A stretch of 64,000 bases of DNA from an uncultured Bacteroidia bacterium (lineage in GTDB: Bacteria > Bacteroidota > Bacteroidia > Bacteroidales > F082), in assembly GCA_902801625.1 (NCBI GenBank), contig CADCJI010000014.1, positions 1-64,000 of the forward strand, in the 5' to 3' direction. The position numbers were made by a program, and so were the translations under genes. The notes beneath the pieces are model-generated. The model was given only the letters and a program-made list of their open reading frames with translations, did not search any database and had not been told where the DNA came from. Below, piece after piece: positions 23,964 to 33,036 of the stretch (positions are counted from its first letter, which is position 1; each line of letters begins with the position of its first letter).

Positions 23964-25366
23964 CAACGATGTTCATTCAGTTCATCTCGGGCATCATCTT
24001 GGCGCGCTTACTTACACCATACGACTATGGCTGCATCGGTATGCTAGCCATTTTTATGACTCTTGCCGAGGCTTTTATTGACGGTGGTTTCGGCTCTGCT
24101 TTAATACAAAAAAAACAGCCTACGCAAGAGGATTATTCCACCATTTTTTGGTGGAATTTGGGTATGGCGTTGCTTATGTACGCGATATTGTTTGTAAGTG
24201 CTCCTGCCATTTCGAGATTTTATGATATTTCACTTTTATGTAAAGTCCTTCGAGTTCAAGGTTTGGTGCTATTCATATACGCATTCAACGTCGTTCAGAG
24301 AAACCAGCTGAAGAAGAAGCTGAATTTCAAGGTACTCTCTATTGTTACCATTACCACTTCTATCATTTCTTTAGGCGTTACTATTTTCATGGCCTATAAA
24401 GGTTTTGGCGTTTGGGCTTTGGTAGCACAGAACCTGATTACAGCGGCTATTCCCGCTATCGTATTCTGGTTCTTTATCAAATGGCGGCCGATTTGGACGT
24501 TTTCAAAACAGTCGTTTAAGGAGCTGTTTGGTTTTGGGTTTTATATGTTTTTGACGCATCTTATAAATAATTTTTCTAATAAAATTCAAGGATTATTAAT
24601 AGGTAAAGTTTATAGTCCAGCTATAATGGGATATTATTCGAAGGCTGTTAGTACTGAGCATTTGGCATCTTCAAGCATATCTTCAATAATGACGCAAGTC
24701 ACATATCCTCTCTATGCACAAGCTCAAAGTGATTTGGTACAATTGGGTAATATGATAAGAAGGTTGACAATGACCATAGCATACATCACCTTCCCATTGT
24801 TGTTTGTTTTACTTCTTACAGCTAAACCAATTTTTTTATTGTTGTACTCTGATCGTTGGTTGGCGAGTGTTCCTTATTTTCAAGTATTATGTTTTGCGGG
24901 TATGGGTGCGTGTCTAATGTCTGTCAATACGCAACCTATAGCAGCGATTGGTAAAAGCAAATTGATGTTTACTTGGACATTGGTTAAAAGAGCCATTGGA
25001 ATTACAGCGATTGTGGGCGGATTGTATTTGTTTGGCATGAAAGGACTATTGGGAGGCGTTATTTTTAATTGCTGGTTTTCATACTTTGTTAATATTGGTT
25101 TGGTCTCGAAATACATTGGATACAAATGGATTCGTCAAATAGTAGATTTATCACCTATTGCGATTGTTTCAACGGTTGCCGCTGTTGTGAGTTATTTGAT
25201 AGTGGGTTTGTTTCATTTCAATGTTTATATTGATGGCATATTAAAAGCAGTAGTTGTATTCATTATATATTTTGGATGGTCCATGTTGTTCAAGCCGGAA
25301 TCGTATACCTATTTTTTAACAATAATACCGAAAAGGTTTAGATTTTGGGAGAAAAAAAGAGCCTAA
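23897..25366 (+). CDS. Polysaccharide flippase (Wzx/WzxC-type, MOP superfamily)
   Basis: A 489-residue integral membrane protein with about 12-14 hydrophobic segments. The family N-terminus is KAASGMVWTALQKYSTMFIQFISGIILARLLTPYDYGCIGM, which I describe as the conserved opening of WzxC-like exporters. It flips lipid-linked oligosaccharide units across the inner membrane. The right long direct repeat ends within its first codons, so its native promoter region is duplicated upstream. From here to about 31 kb the DNA is visibly more AT-rich than the core genes, suggesting acquisition. Confidence 0.92.
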   Translation: MPKRNLKQKAASGMVWTALQKYSTMFIQFISGIILARLLTPYDYGCIGMLAIFMTLAEAFIDGGFGSALIQKKQPTQEDYSTIFWWNLGMALLMYAILFVSAPAISRFYDISLLCKVLRVQGLVLFIYAFNVVQRNQLKKKLNFKVLSIVTITTSIISLGVTIFMAYKGFGVWALVAQNLITAAIPAIVFWFFIKWRPIWTFSKQSFKELFGFGFYMFLTHLINNFSNKIQGLLIGKVYSPAIMGYYSKAVSTEHLASSSISSIMTQVTYPLYAQAQSDLVQLGNMIRRLTMTIAYITFPLLFVLLLTAKPIFLLLYSDRWLASVPYFQVLCFAGMGACLMSVNTQPIAAIGKSKLMFTWTLVKRAIGITAIVGGLYLFGMKGLLGGVIFNCWFSYFVNIGLVSKYIGYKWIRQIVDLSPIAIVSTVAAVVSYLIVGLFHFNVYIDGILKAVVVFIIYFGWSMLFKPESYTYFLTIIPKRFRFWEKKRA

Positions 25367-25404
25367 ACAAAGCACTTTTCAAAAAGATACCAAATCGTTT
25401 TTTT

Positions 25405-26757
25405 ATGTTGAGAATAACTTGTCCAAACAATAATGTTCCAGAACGCACATACATAATCAAAGTGCTGCTCAATGAATTATTAGGGTGTGGAGTTTCACAA
25501 AATGAGATACAATTTGATGACTCCGTAAGTGACTATCTCATTTGTTGTAATGAAAAAACGATAATTGTTGAGGATCATTTTTTTAATAAGTACCCACAAC
25601 CTCTTTCATATATTAATAAGAACAATCTTCCAAAAAGTTTAGAGTATTTTCATGGTTTGGGTCTGAATACTCCTATTATTTATGGTGTTGACAAATTCGA
25701 GACAAAAGATGGTTGTATCACAGTAGGTTTGGATGTTTTCGCTTCATCATTCTTTATGCTCACTCGTTGGGAAGAATCTTTGTATGGAAGGGAAGAAAAA
25801 GGAGATTGTGAGGAGAATGAACTTTTTTGTGTTAAACATCATATTCATAATTGCCCAATAGTGCATGAATACGAAAAACTATTAAGGCAACTTTTGTTGG
25901 GTTCTCTGATTGCAAATAGGGAATACAAAGTGGTGTTAACTCATGATGTAGATGCAATAAACACCCCCACTTGGGCTCAAATTGTTAAATGTGTAATTAG
26001 AAACAAACACATTAGTTCCTTGACATACAATCCAACTTTAACATGGAAAGACGTCTTGTCATACAAGTTTAGATTCCCCAATGTTTATAGCCAGACTAAA
26101 CTCTATGTTGAATTGGCAAAAAAATATCATCTTCCTGAATGGTTTTATTTAAAAGTATGTTCGAAAGGAGAACGTGGTTATACCTATGACTATAGACACC
26201 AACATACAAAAGAATATGTCAATAAATTGTCTAAAGAGGTTGGTGGTGATATTGTGTTGGGGTTTCATCCCTCTCAATTGACTTTTAATAATAGTGAGCA
26301 GTGGAAAAAAGAAGTTGATAGGATTAATTCTTTGTTGCATTATAAACCCAGAATAGGACGAAATCATCATTTGTTATACAATGATGAAACCCTACGTAAT
26401 TGGTCTGTATTAAATGAACAAACTTTAGAAAACACAGTTTTGATAAGTAATTGTGTGTTTCATAAACACATAGGGTTTCGCAGTGGTATAGCTGTTCCTT
26501 ATCCTGTTTTTGATACTATCGAAAGAAAGCAACTAAATCTCATAGAATATCCATGCGTGATTATGGATACCGCCTTAATCCGATCAGACTATGTTCATGG
26601 ATATGATGCTTGGGATGAAATAGCAAGTGTTATTAATGAGGTAAAGAACAATAATGGAGTACTGCTACTCACTTGGCATATTTTAATTAGAGAGGTAAAG
26701 CTTTTTGATGAATATTTTCAATTGTGTGAAAATACTATCAAATGCGCAACAAAATAA
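25405..26757 (+). CDS. Polysaccharide-deacetylase-like protein
   Basis: 450 residues. An N-terminal domain precedes a NodB-like region with LTHDVD as the metal-binding Asp-Asp motif. GDIVLGFHPSQLTF follows as the HxxS-type second motif, and LLTWHILIR closes the fold. This combination occurs in Bacteroidota capsule loci, where it may remove acetyl groups from the glycan or act on another amide. I use the ATG at 25405 because the longer frame begins at a TTG inside the flippase gene. Confidence 0.75.
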   Translation: MLRITCPNNNVPERTYIIKVLLNELLGCGVSQNEIQFDDSVSDYLICCNEKTIIVEDHFFNKYPQPLSYINKNNLPKSLEYFHGLGLNTPIIYGVDKFETKDGCITVGLDVFASSFFMLTRWEESLYGREEKGDCEENELFCVKHHIHNCPIVHEYEKLLRQLLLGSLIANREYKVVLTHDVDAINTPTWAQIVKCVIRNKHISSLTYNPTLTWKDVLSYKFRFPNVYSQTKLYVELAKKYHLPEWFYLKVCSKGERGYTYDYRHQHTKEYVNKLSKEVGGDIVLGFHPSQLTFNNSEQWKKEVDRINSLLHYKPRIGRNHHLLYNDETLRNWSVLNEQTLENTVLISNCVFHKHIGFRSGIAVPYPVFDTIERKQLNLIEYPCVIMDTALIRSDYVHGYDAWDEIASVINEVKNNNGVLLLTWHILIREVKLFDEYFQLCENTIKCATK

Positions 26758-26780
26758 AAACAAGATAAAATTGAGTTATA

Positions 26781-27875
26781 ATGAAAAAGATTAGAGATAA
26801 GTTCTATAGTTTTATAGATAGAAATGCCTATAAATATGATTTAAGAAGACGAGCTGAAAAATCAAATAGACATTGTGCTCGTTTTAATCAAGCTCCGTTA
26901 TCAAAGGAAGAGAAGAAAGCCATAAAAGAAATATGGGGAGAATATGGAGGAGATTATCATGCCTTTGGCTTCTACAAACAGTTTTGCGGCCATTTCGATC
27001 CTTATTATGTCCCTGATGATTATTATGATTTTGCGGAGCATGTATTGAATTTAAGATGGTCAGCTTATTTCCTGCAACACAAATGTAATTTGAAATACAT
27101 ACTTCCACCTCAAAATCGAGCGAAAGTGATTCTTCAGAAGATAGACGGGCATATTGTATATGAGGATAATACAGAAATCAGCAAACAAGAAGCTATTGCT
27201 TGCCTGAAAAAGCATCCGATTTTTATGGCAAAGATTGCAAGAGGAACAGGAGGTGGAAAAGGCGTACAAAGAATTGTTTTAGGTGAATTAAATGACATTG
27301 ATACGAGTCTTGAAAAGTTATTGGAACCGATTGATATCGAATTTGAAGAAATAATAAAACAAAATGATTTTTTGTCCCAATTTAATCCTGATTCAGTGAA
27401 CACATTACGCTTTGTCACGTTGAACATCAATGAGAATTGCACATTGTTAAGTACGTTTCTTCGCATGGGTTCAAGAGGTGCTTTTGTTGATAATCTGAGC
27501 GGTGGACATGGAGTGTTAGTAGGCATCAATAAAGAAGGTGCTTTGAATGATTTTGGAGTTGACAAGAGTTTTGAGAAAAAGTATGAATCTCCTATGGGTG
27601 TTAAGTTCGCGGGAATAATAGTTCCTAATTTTTCTCGAATCACGCAGCAAATCATAGATTTCCATAAAAAAATCCCATTTGCTAATTTGATAGGTTGGGA
27701 TGTTACTATTGATGAGAAAGGTAATCCGATCGTAATTGAAGTAAACCTTGACAGTGCTTTGATTGAAGCACATCAGGTTTTTAATGGACCTGTTTTTGGA
27801 GAACGTTTCAATGAGGTGAGGGAATATATTGAAAAACGTAAACCTTTATTAAAGCATCAAATGATGACTTATTAG
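26781..27875 (+). CDS. Sugar-transfer-associated ATP-grasp protein 1
   Basis: 364 residues of the ATP-grasp family found beside glycosyltransferases. Visible blocks are ARGTGGGKGVQRI (glycine-rich ATP loop), NPDSVNTLRFVT, and GWDVTIDEKGNPIVIEVN with the metal-binding acidic and Asn residues. ATP-grasp enzymes activate a carboxylate as acyl phosphate for attack by an amine or thiol, which suggests amide formation on a glycan or precursor. A second member of the same family lies at 30666-31742. The substrate is unknown. Confidence 0.8.
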   Translation: MKKIRDKFYSFIDRNAYKYDLRRRAEKSNRHCARFNQAPLSKEEKKAIKEIWGEYGGDYHAFGFYKQFCGHFDPYYVPDDYYDFAEHVLNLRWSAYFLQHKCNLKYILPPQNRAKVILQKIDGHIVYEDNTEISKQEAIACLKKHPIFMAKIARGTGGGKGVQRIVLGELNDIDTSLEKLLEPIDIEFEEIIKQNDFLSQFNPDSVNTLRFVTLNINENCTLLSTFLRMGSRGAFVDNLSGGHGVLVGINKEGALNDFGVDKSFEKKYESPMGVKFAGIIVPNFSRITQQIIDFHKKIPFANLIGWDVTIDEKGNPIVIEVNLDSALIEAHQVFNGPVFGERFNEVREYIEKRKPLLKHQMMTY

Positions 27876-27903
27876 TACTTGTTGTTTTATAAGTTGGTGT
27901 ATT

Positions 27904-28470
27904 ATGTTGAATGGAATTATAAAAAAGATCGTAACTAAAAATCCAAGGTTCTGGGTGGGTTTCTTGTTCCATGATATTTGGTCTTTTCGAAATAATGTTC
28001 AGACTATTAGAAAAGGGAAAAACATTCCAAAATCATGTAAAAAACATGGATGGAAACTGGATTTGTATAATTCGTATTGGGAATCTTACGGGTCTTTTAT
28101 AGGAATCGATGCTGTTTTGGAAGAAAAACCGACATTTCCTCATAAACCATTAGGTGTGTTTATTAGCAATTCCGCCCATATAGGAAAGAAGTGTGTTATA
28201 TTCCAGCAAGTTACAATAGGCAGTAATACCATAAAAGGCAGTAAAGGCTATGGGGCTCCTTATTTAGAGGATTGTGTTTATATTGGTTGTGGCGCAAAGA
28301 TCATAGGCAATGTTCGTGTTGGAAGAAACGCTAGAATTGGAGCTAATTGTGTTGTGATTAAAGATGTTCCAAATAATAGTGTGTCGGTGATTAGAGGAAT
28401 TGAAACAATTGTGAAAAATGAAGAGTTGGATAATGTATTCATTGCAAATACCCCTGTTTTGAATGATTAA
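27904..28470 (+). CDS. Serine-acetyltransferase-like hexapeptide acyltransferase
   Basis: 188 residues with a left-handed beta-helix. Hexapeptide turns run from IGKKCVIFQQVTIGSN through VYIGCGAKIIGNVRVGRNARIGANCVVIKDVP. The arrangement matches the CysE-type acyltransferase domain, but it lacks the long N-terminal CysE helical domain. In this locus it is more likely to acetylate a sugar. It overlaps the following CapA gene by eight bases. Confidence 0.8.
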   Translation: MLNGIIKKIVTKNPRFWVGFLFHDIWSFRNNVQTIRKGKNIPKSCKKHGWKLDLYNSYWESYGSFIGIDAVLEEKPTFPHKPLGVFISNSAHIGKKCVIFQQVTIGSNTIKGSKGYGAPYLEDCVYIGCGAKIIGNVRVGRNARIGANCVVIKDVPNNSVSVIRGIETIVKNEELDNVFIANTPVLND

Positions 28471-29824
28471 AGACATTATAATTATAGTACTGTGTATTTT
28501 GCTTCTTTTATTAGGGCGAAATAGTATTTTGTCATTGGCCAAGAAATTGCTTAATAAGTTCTTACCTGACAAAATCAAGAAACGGTTGTTTGTAAAAAAA
28601 AGACATTCTAAATCTAAAGTCATTCAAGATCCGATTTATCCAATACTTTCCTCGGAGCAGGAATTGGCTATAAAGAATGCAATAAAGATTACTTTTACAG
28701 GAGATCTGATTTTGTTGAAAGACATGGTTGAGAATGGATATGATGTCAAATCTAATCAATATGAGTTTGATTCCATGTTTCAATATGTCAAGGATTATTA
28801 TAAGGATGCTGATTATAATATTGGGATTTTCGAGGGTCCAGTAGCTGGTGAACAAAAAGGATATTCAACATCTTGTTTTAATGATGGTATTCCTATTTAT
28901 TTGAATTTTCCTAAAGAGTACGCACAAGCAGTAAAAAGAGCGGGTTTCGACATGGTGAGTTTGGCGAATAATCACATGTTGGATCAAGGTGTTGATGGAT
29001 TATATGCCACGCTGGATGTGTTTGATAGTATTGGGTTATCTCATACGGGCGCATATCGAAACGAGCAGGAAAAGACAGTTGTTACCTTGGTAAATGTTCG
29101 AGGAAAGAAAATAGCATTGTTACCTTATACATACGGCAGCAATCACTATGATACCGACTTCTTCTTCCTTAAAGAGAACCGGCATTTAAGCCGAATAATA
29201 GTTGCTCCAAATAACAAGCACATAACAGAATCGCTTGAATCTGTCCGAAATGATTTTCAAGAGGCGAAAAGTTTGAATCCCGATACCATTGTCGTAATCC
29301 CGCACATGGGGAAGCAGTTCAGACATGCTCCAGATGAATTTCAAAAATATTGGTGTGAAGTTTTCGCTGAAAATGGAGCGGACATTATCTTTTCTGATCA
29401 TCCTCATGCAGTGCAACCAATTGAATGGATGAATGTATCTGACAGGCAGGTTCTGGTAGTTCATTGTCCAGGAAACTTTGTTAATTCGTATATAAAGCGG
29501 GATGGCGATGCTTCAATGATAGTGGAGTGTTATCTGGATTCAGAAACGGGAAAACCGTTTGCTTCTGCCTGTATTCCACTTTATGCGTATTGTAAATTTG
29601 GAAAAGAAAAGAAAGAGAATTATTGTGGTGTACCTGTATATACAATGCTTCGTGATAAAAACATCGAATTTAGCAAATATGAATATGACAGAATTTGTGA
29701 AGTGCATAAATTGGTTACAAAAGTAGCATTGGGAACAGAACTCCAAATAGATAATGTTCAAGACAGGTACTTTTTCCTTCCCAAAATCGGATATGTTAGG
29801 CAGATGATAAAGAATAATTTCTAA
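28463..29824 (+). CDS. CapA-family (poly-gamma-glutamate capsule-like) protein 1
   Basis: 453 residues. An N-terminal membrane segment (about 4-25) precedes a metallophosphoesterase-like CapA domain with ITFTGDLILL, LANNHMLDQG, VIPHMGKQF and SDHPHAVQP. CapA is needed for poly-gamma-glutamate capsule display in Bacillus, although its chemistry is not settled. Here it accompanies ATP-grasp enzymes. A second CapA lies at 37418-38545. Its stop codon coincides with the left 31 bp direct repeat of an inserted cassette. Confidence 0.83.
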   Translation: MIKDIIIIVLCILLLLLGRNSILSLAKKLLNKFLPDKIKKRLFVKKRHSKSKVIQDPIYPILSSEQELAIKNAIKITFTGDLILLKDMVENGYDVKSNQYEFDSMFQYVKDYYKDADYNIGIFEGPVAGEQKGYSTSCFNDGIPIYLNFPKEYAQAVKRAGFDMVSLANNHMLDQGVDGLYATLDVFDSIGLSHTGAYRNEQEKTVVTLVNVRGKKIALLPYTYGSNHYDTDFFFLKENRHLSRIIVAPNNKHITESLESVRNDFQEAKSLNPDTIVVIPHMGKQFRHAPDEFQKYWCEVFAENGADIIFSDHPHAVQPIEWMNVSDRQVLVVHCPGNFVNSYIKRDGDASMIVECYLDSETGKPFASACIPLYAYCKFGKEKKENYCGVPVYTMLRDKNIEFSKYEYDRICEVHKLVTKVALGTELQIDNVQDRYFFLPKIGYVRQMIKNNF

Positions 29825-29853
29825 GGCGGAATCTGCTGATGTGGACGATGAAA
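29823..29853 (+). repeat. Left 31 bp direct repeat around a decayed cassette
   Basis: Identical at 30 of 31 positions to 30621-30651 (core GCGGAATCTGCTGATGTGGA). It begins at the last two bases of the CapA stop codon. The two copies bracket about 770 bases of foreign-looking DNA. Confidence 0.88.
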
Positions 29854-29911
29854 TGGCAAATAACTCTTGTCAAACAGCCTTATATTGACAATCTTTCAAG
29901 ATTGTATTTTG

Positions 29912-29919
29912 TAACTTTG
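29912..29919 (+). promoter_or_regulatory. -7 promoter box inside the decayed cassette
   Basis: TAACTTTG matches TAnnTTTG and lies 33 bases before the former start codon of the pseudogene at 29953. Confidence 0.45.
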
Positions 29920-29952
29920 CAAACTTTGTGTAGGACAAAGCATTGAATTGCC

Positions 29953-30434
29953 ATGTCTAGAGTGTAGGAAGAACTCATCGGCAATAGTAACGGAGAGGCC
30001 TCTTTCAATGTAGATAACATTACCGTCTTTGAAGTAAAAATAGCAGAAGCTAACGAACAAACTAACAAACAAACAAACAAACTAACAAAGAAAAGAGTTG
30101 GTTGTTAGAGCCTTATTCCGTGCATCGTAATGAAATTCAGGAGGATATGGTAGATAATTACATAGACGACCTCACTGGTGTTACATATCGCCCAACTATC
30201 CAAATAGCACTAATCGAGCTGTTGGAAGAAATGAGCGATAAGAACGCCTGTTCTTCAATGGAGATTTTTGATGCATTGGGTGTCTCAAGGCAGACGTATA
30301 ACTATAAACGCCATATCAATCCGTTGTTGGATTCACATATAATCGCCAAAATAGAACACAAGCGCACCAATAATTATTATATCAGGGTGTTGGGTAGGCT
30401 GTATCTGATGTATCTAAAAAAGATTTACGCATAA
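29953..30434 (+). pseudogene. Decayed gene with C-terminal winged-helix domain
   Basis: An ATG at 29953 opens a frame stopped at once by TAG (29965). The reading continues as EELIGNSNGEASFNVDNIT to the (AAAC)n run near 30064-30084, where it leaves the frame and ends at 30108. The rest of the protein resumes in another frame to 30434, with a helix-turn-helix segment (MEIFDALGVSRQTYNYKRH) and a C-terminal strand pair. One nonsense mutation plus a repeat-length change would explain it. The last part alone can be read from ATG 30147 as a 95-residue protein. I do not recognise the intact parent. Confidence 0.55.
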
Positions 30435-30620
30435 AGACGTTATTCAACGACAACCATAACAAGGTGTACTATAACGAATAAAAGTTTATCCTAATGAGTT
30501 ATTGAACAAGTATTTATTGAAGGAGAGTACCAAGGTATTGCTTGCCTGTTGGAAAAACAAACTCATAGGGAAAAACAAGACTAACGACTATTCACTATTG
30601 CGCTTTCTCACCCATGACGC

Positions 30621-30651
30621 AAGGCGGAATCTGCTGATGTGGACAATGAAA
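30621..30651 (+). repeat. Right 31 bp direct repeat
   Basis: Partner of 29823-29853, with a single G-to-A difference. It ends 14 bases before the next ATP-grasp gene. Between the pseudogene end and this copy (30435-30620) I see only fragmentary frames. Confidence 0.88.
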
Positions 30652-30665
30652 CAAAATTTATAATT

Positions 30666-31742
30666 ATGTTTGAAAAACTAAAACGCAACAGAAAGAAAAA
30701 GCGTGAGCTTAGAAAATATAAAGAAAAAATCACTAAGAATTTTAAGGACTTAAAACATCTGAGAAAGCTCACCAAAGAACAAGAAAAGGAGGTTCAAGAT
30801 TTTTATCAAGGCATGATAGGACAGAAGATTCCTTTGTATAGCCATGAATACTTCTATTCTAGAACGGGTGTGTTTAATAAAGCATATGTGCCCACCAATA
30901 TCTATGCTTGTGAAATCCTACCCAAAGCAAATGACCATTCTTTGCTAAAAGCGTATGGTGACAAGAATATGTGTGATCTGCTGTTTCCGAATGAAAACAT
31001 AGCGCATACTATTCTGAAGAATATGAATGGGTATTTCTACTTCGAAGGAAATCCTGTTTCTAAAGAAGATGCTATTTCGTTATGTAGTAACTTGGATAGG
31101 GTAATCATAAAACCCTCCAGAGAGTCTCAAGGCCATGGTGTGCAGCTGTTCAGTTCAAAAGACGGCAAGACGACTTTGGATGGCTTAACGGTCGAGGATT
31201 TATTTAAACAGTATAAAAAGAATTTCCTTGTTCAAGAATGTGTCAAGCAACATGAAAGGATGGCGGCCTTGAATCCGACATCTGTTAATACATTGCGTAT
31301 TCTGTCTTATCGTTCTGGAATGGAAGTTTTGATTATTTATTCAGTTGTTCGAATTGGCCGATTGAATCAAGTTATAGACAATCAGTGCTCTGGAGGTATC
31401 AGTACAACCATTTCAAAAGACGGTAAGTTGGGCAAAGAAGCCTTTGGAGGTTATAGTGAAGACAATATTGTCAAGACCGATACGGGAATTGTGTTGGAAG
31501 GGTATCAGCTGCCATCATACGACAAGGCGATAGAGTTGGTTAAGAGGCTTCATTTGCGCTTGCCTTTCTTCAATCTTGTCGGATGGGATGTCGCTATTGA
31601 AGAATCTGGTGAACCTGTATTGATTGAATTTAATACAAATCCAGGTTTAAGCCAATCGGCTTTCTGTTCAGGCATGGGAGGATATACAGAAAGAATCATC
31701 AAAGAGCTTTGGCCTAGGCCAAACACATGGTTAAAAGATTAA
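30666..31742 (+). CDS. Sugar-transfer-associated ATP-grasp protein 2
   Basis: 358 residues of the same family as the protein at 26781-27875: KPSRESQGHGVQLF (ATP loop), NPTSVNTLRILSY, QCSGGIST, and GWDVAIEESGEPVLIEFN with the metal-binding residues. The N-terminus is Lys/Arg-rich with a predicted helix. I start at ATG 30666 (MFEKLKRN), since the reading from 30639 overlaps the direct repeat. It leads directly into the FabD-like gene, which suggests it acts with the acyl-carrier system. Confidence 0.8.
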   Translation: MFEKLKRNRKKKRELRKYKEKITKNFKDLKHLRKLTKEQEKEVQDFYQGMIGQKIPLYSHEYFYSRTGVFNKAYVPTNIYACEILPKANDHSLLKAYGDKNMCDLLFPNENIAHTILKNMNGYFYFEGNPVSKEDAISLCSNLDRVIIKPSRESQGHGVQLFSSKDGKTTLDGLTVEDLFKQYKKNFLVQECVKQHERMAALNPTSVNTLRILSYRSGMEVLIIYSVVRIGRLNQVIDNQCSGGISTTISKDGKLGKEAFGGYSEDNIVKTDTGIVLEGYQLPSYDKAIELVKRLHLRLPFFNLVGWDVAIEESGEPVLIEFNTNPGLSQSAFCSGMGGYTERIIKELWPRPNTWLKD

Positions 31743-31755
31743 ATCAAAATAATTT

Positions 31756-32694
31756 ATGAAAGCATTCATTTTTCCAGGCCAAGGTTGCCAAAAGGAGGGA
31801 ATGGGAAAGGATTTATATGAGAATTTTCCCAAAGCCAGAGCGGTTTTTGAACAAGCCAATGACATTTTAGGAGAGCGTTTTTCTGATTTCCTGTTTAAGG
31901 CAAATGAGGAAGTGTTGATGGATACTCGATACACTCAAATGGGCATTTTTGTTTATGAGTGTGCTTTGGCCTTGGGACAGGATGAGGTAAAACCAGACTG
32001 CGTTGCCGGACACTCGTTAGGTGAATATTCCGCATTAGTGGTGTCGGGTGTGTTATCTTTTGATGAAGCGGTGTTGTTCATCAAGAAACGTGGTGAAGTG
32101 TTCTACGAAGCTTTCCAAAAGCACCCCAGTGCCATGGGAGCCATTATTGGTATTCCTGAGGAACAAGTTCAAGCTGTGCTGAATCAGGTGGGTGAAGAAG
32201 ATGACGAAAAACTCTATGTTGCCAACTACAATGGTCCTGGGCAATTGGTAGTGACAGGTGCGAGAGCGTCTGTAAAGAAGGCCTGTAAAATCTTGAAAGA
32301 TATGGGAGCCAAACGGGCTTTGGTGCTGCCTCAAAAAGGAGTAGGTCACTCGCCCAACTCCGCTGAGGAAGGTAAAATACTTGGTGAAGAACTTAAGAAA
32401 TTGACCTTTAGGGAAGCACAGATTCCTATTTACCAAGATGCTGATGGAGATCCTCATACCGACCCTCAAGAGATACTCGATAACCAAATCAAACTTATGA
32501 CTTATCCAGTCCAATGGACAAAACTAACATTCAACATGTTGTCTAACGGAGTTAGCGAATTCTATGAAGTGGGAACGGATGACACACTCCAGAAAATTGT
32601 AAAACGCATGACCCCTGAATCATTCGTGACATCTATTCTTCACACGCCTATGTATGAAGGAAAGGTTCGTGATTTTTCAATTATAAAAGAATAA
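31756..32694 (+). CDS. FabD-like malonyl-CoA:ACP transacylase
   Basis: A 312-residue acyl transferase expected to load malonyl (or another acyl) from CoA onto an ACP. The nucleophile S87 sits in GHSLGEY (85-91), the oxyanion motif FPGQG at 6-10 is intact, and a His in KGVGHSPNS fits the position of the second catalytic residue. It lies 34 bases ahead of a small ACP gene and begins a FabD-ACP-KAS III-NeuD-SDR run. A cell already has a housekeeping fabD, so this copy is probably dedicated to the polysaccharide locus. Confidence 0.9.
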   Translation: MKAFIFPGQGCQKEGMGKDLYENFPKARAVFEQANDILGERFSDFLFKANEEVLMDTRYTQMGIFVYECALALGQDEVKPDCVAGHSLGEYSALVVSGVLSFDEAVLFIKKRGEVFYEAFQKHPSAMGAIIGIPEEQVQAVLNQVGEEDDEKLYVANYNGPGQLVVTGARASVKKACKILKDMGAKRALVLPQKGVGHSPNSAEEGKILGEELKKLTFREAQIPIYQDADGDPHTDPQEILDNQIKLMTYPVQWTKLTFNMLSNGVSEFYEVGTDDTLQKIVKRMTPESFVTSILHTPMYEGKVRDFSIIKE

Positions 32695-32728
32695 TTAACA
32701 CTAGTATTAACAATAAATTATCAAAACA

Positions 32729-32956
32729 ATGACTTTAGATGAATTTGTAAAGGCATTTGCTGCCGAGTTCGACGACACACCAGAAGAACAATTCACTCCA
32801 ACTACCAACTTTAGAGAGTTGGATGAATGGGGATCTCTCGTAGCTTTAGCCATCATTTCGATGGTTGATGATGAGATGGATGTTCAAATCACGGGTGCAG
32901 ACCTCCGTAATTCAAAGACTATAGAGGATCTGTACAATGTGGTTTGTGCAAAATAA
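32729..32956 (+). CDS. Acyl carrier protein 1
   Basis: 75 residues, acidic and helical, with the presumed phosphopantetheine serine S36 in DEWGSLVAL. The usual Asp before the serine (DSL) is replaced by Gly, as if the attachment motif had shifted. Helix II continues LAIISMVDDEMDVQI. It is the carrier for the FabD-like and KAS III enzymes next to it, and sits in an operon with close spacing on both sides. Confidence 0.85.
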   Translation: MTLDEFVKAFAAEFDDTPEEQFTPTTNFRELDEWGSLVALAIISMVDDEMDVQITGADLRNSKTIEDLYNVVCAK

Positions 32957-33036
32957 GGCACTGGTTTCCGAGAGTTGGTCTCCTTTGGATACCAGCTCTC
33001 GGTATACTCAGTATTAAATCAAATAGACAAAAAGAC

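Noticed and set aside
32944-33036. Extended N-terminus for the first KAS III
   Set aside because: It overlaps the ACP gene and reads unlike any KAS III. The ATG at 33037 gives a standard start.
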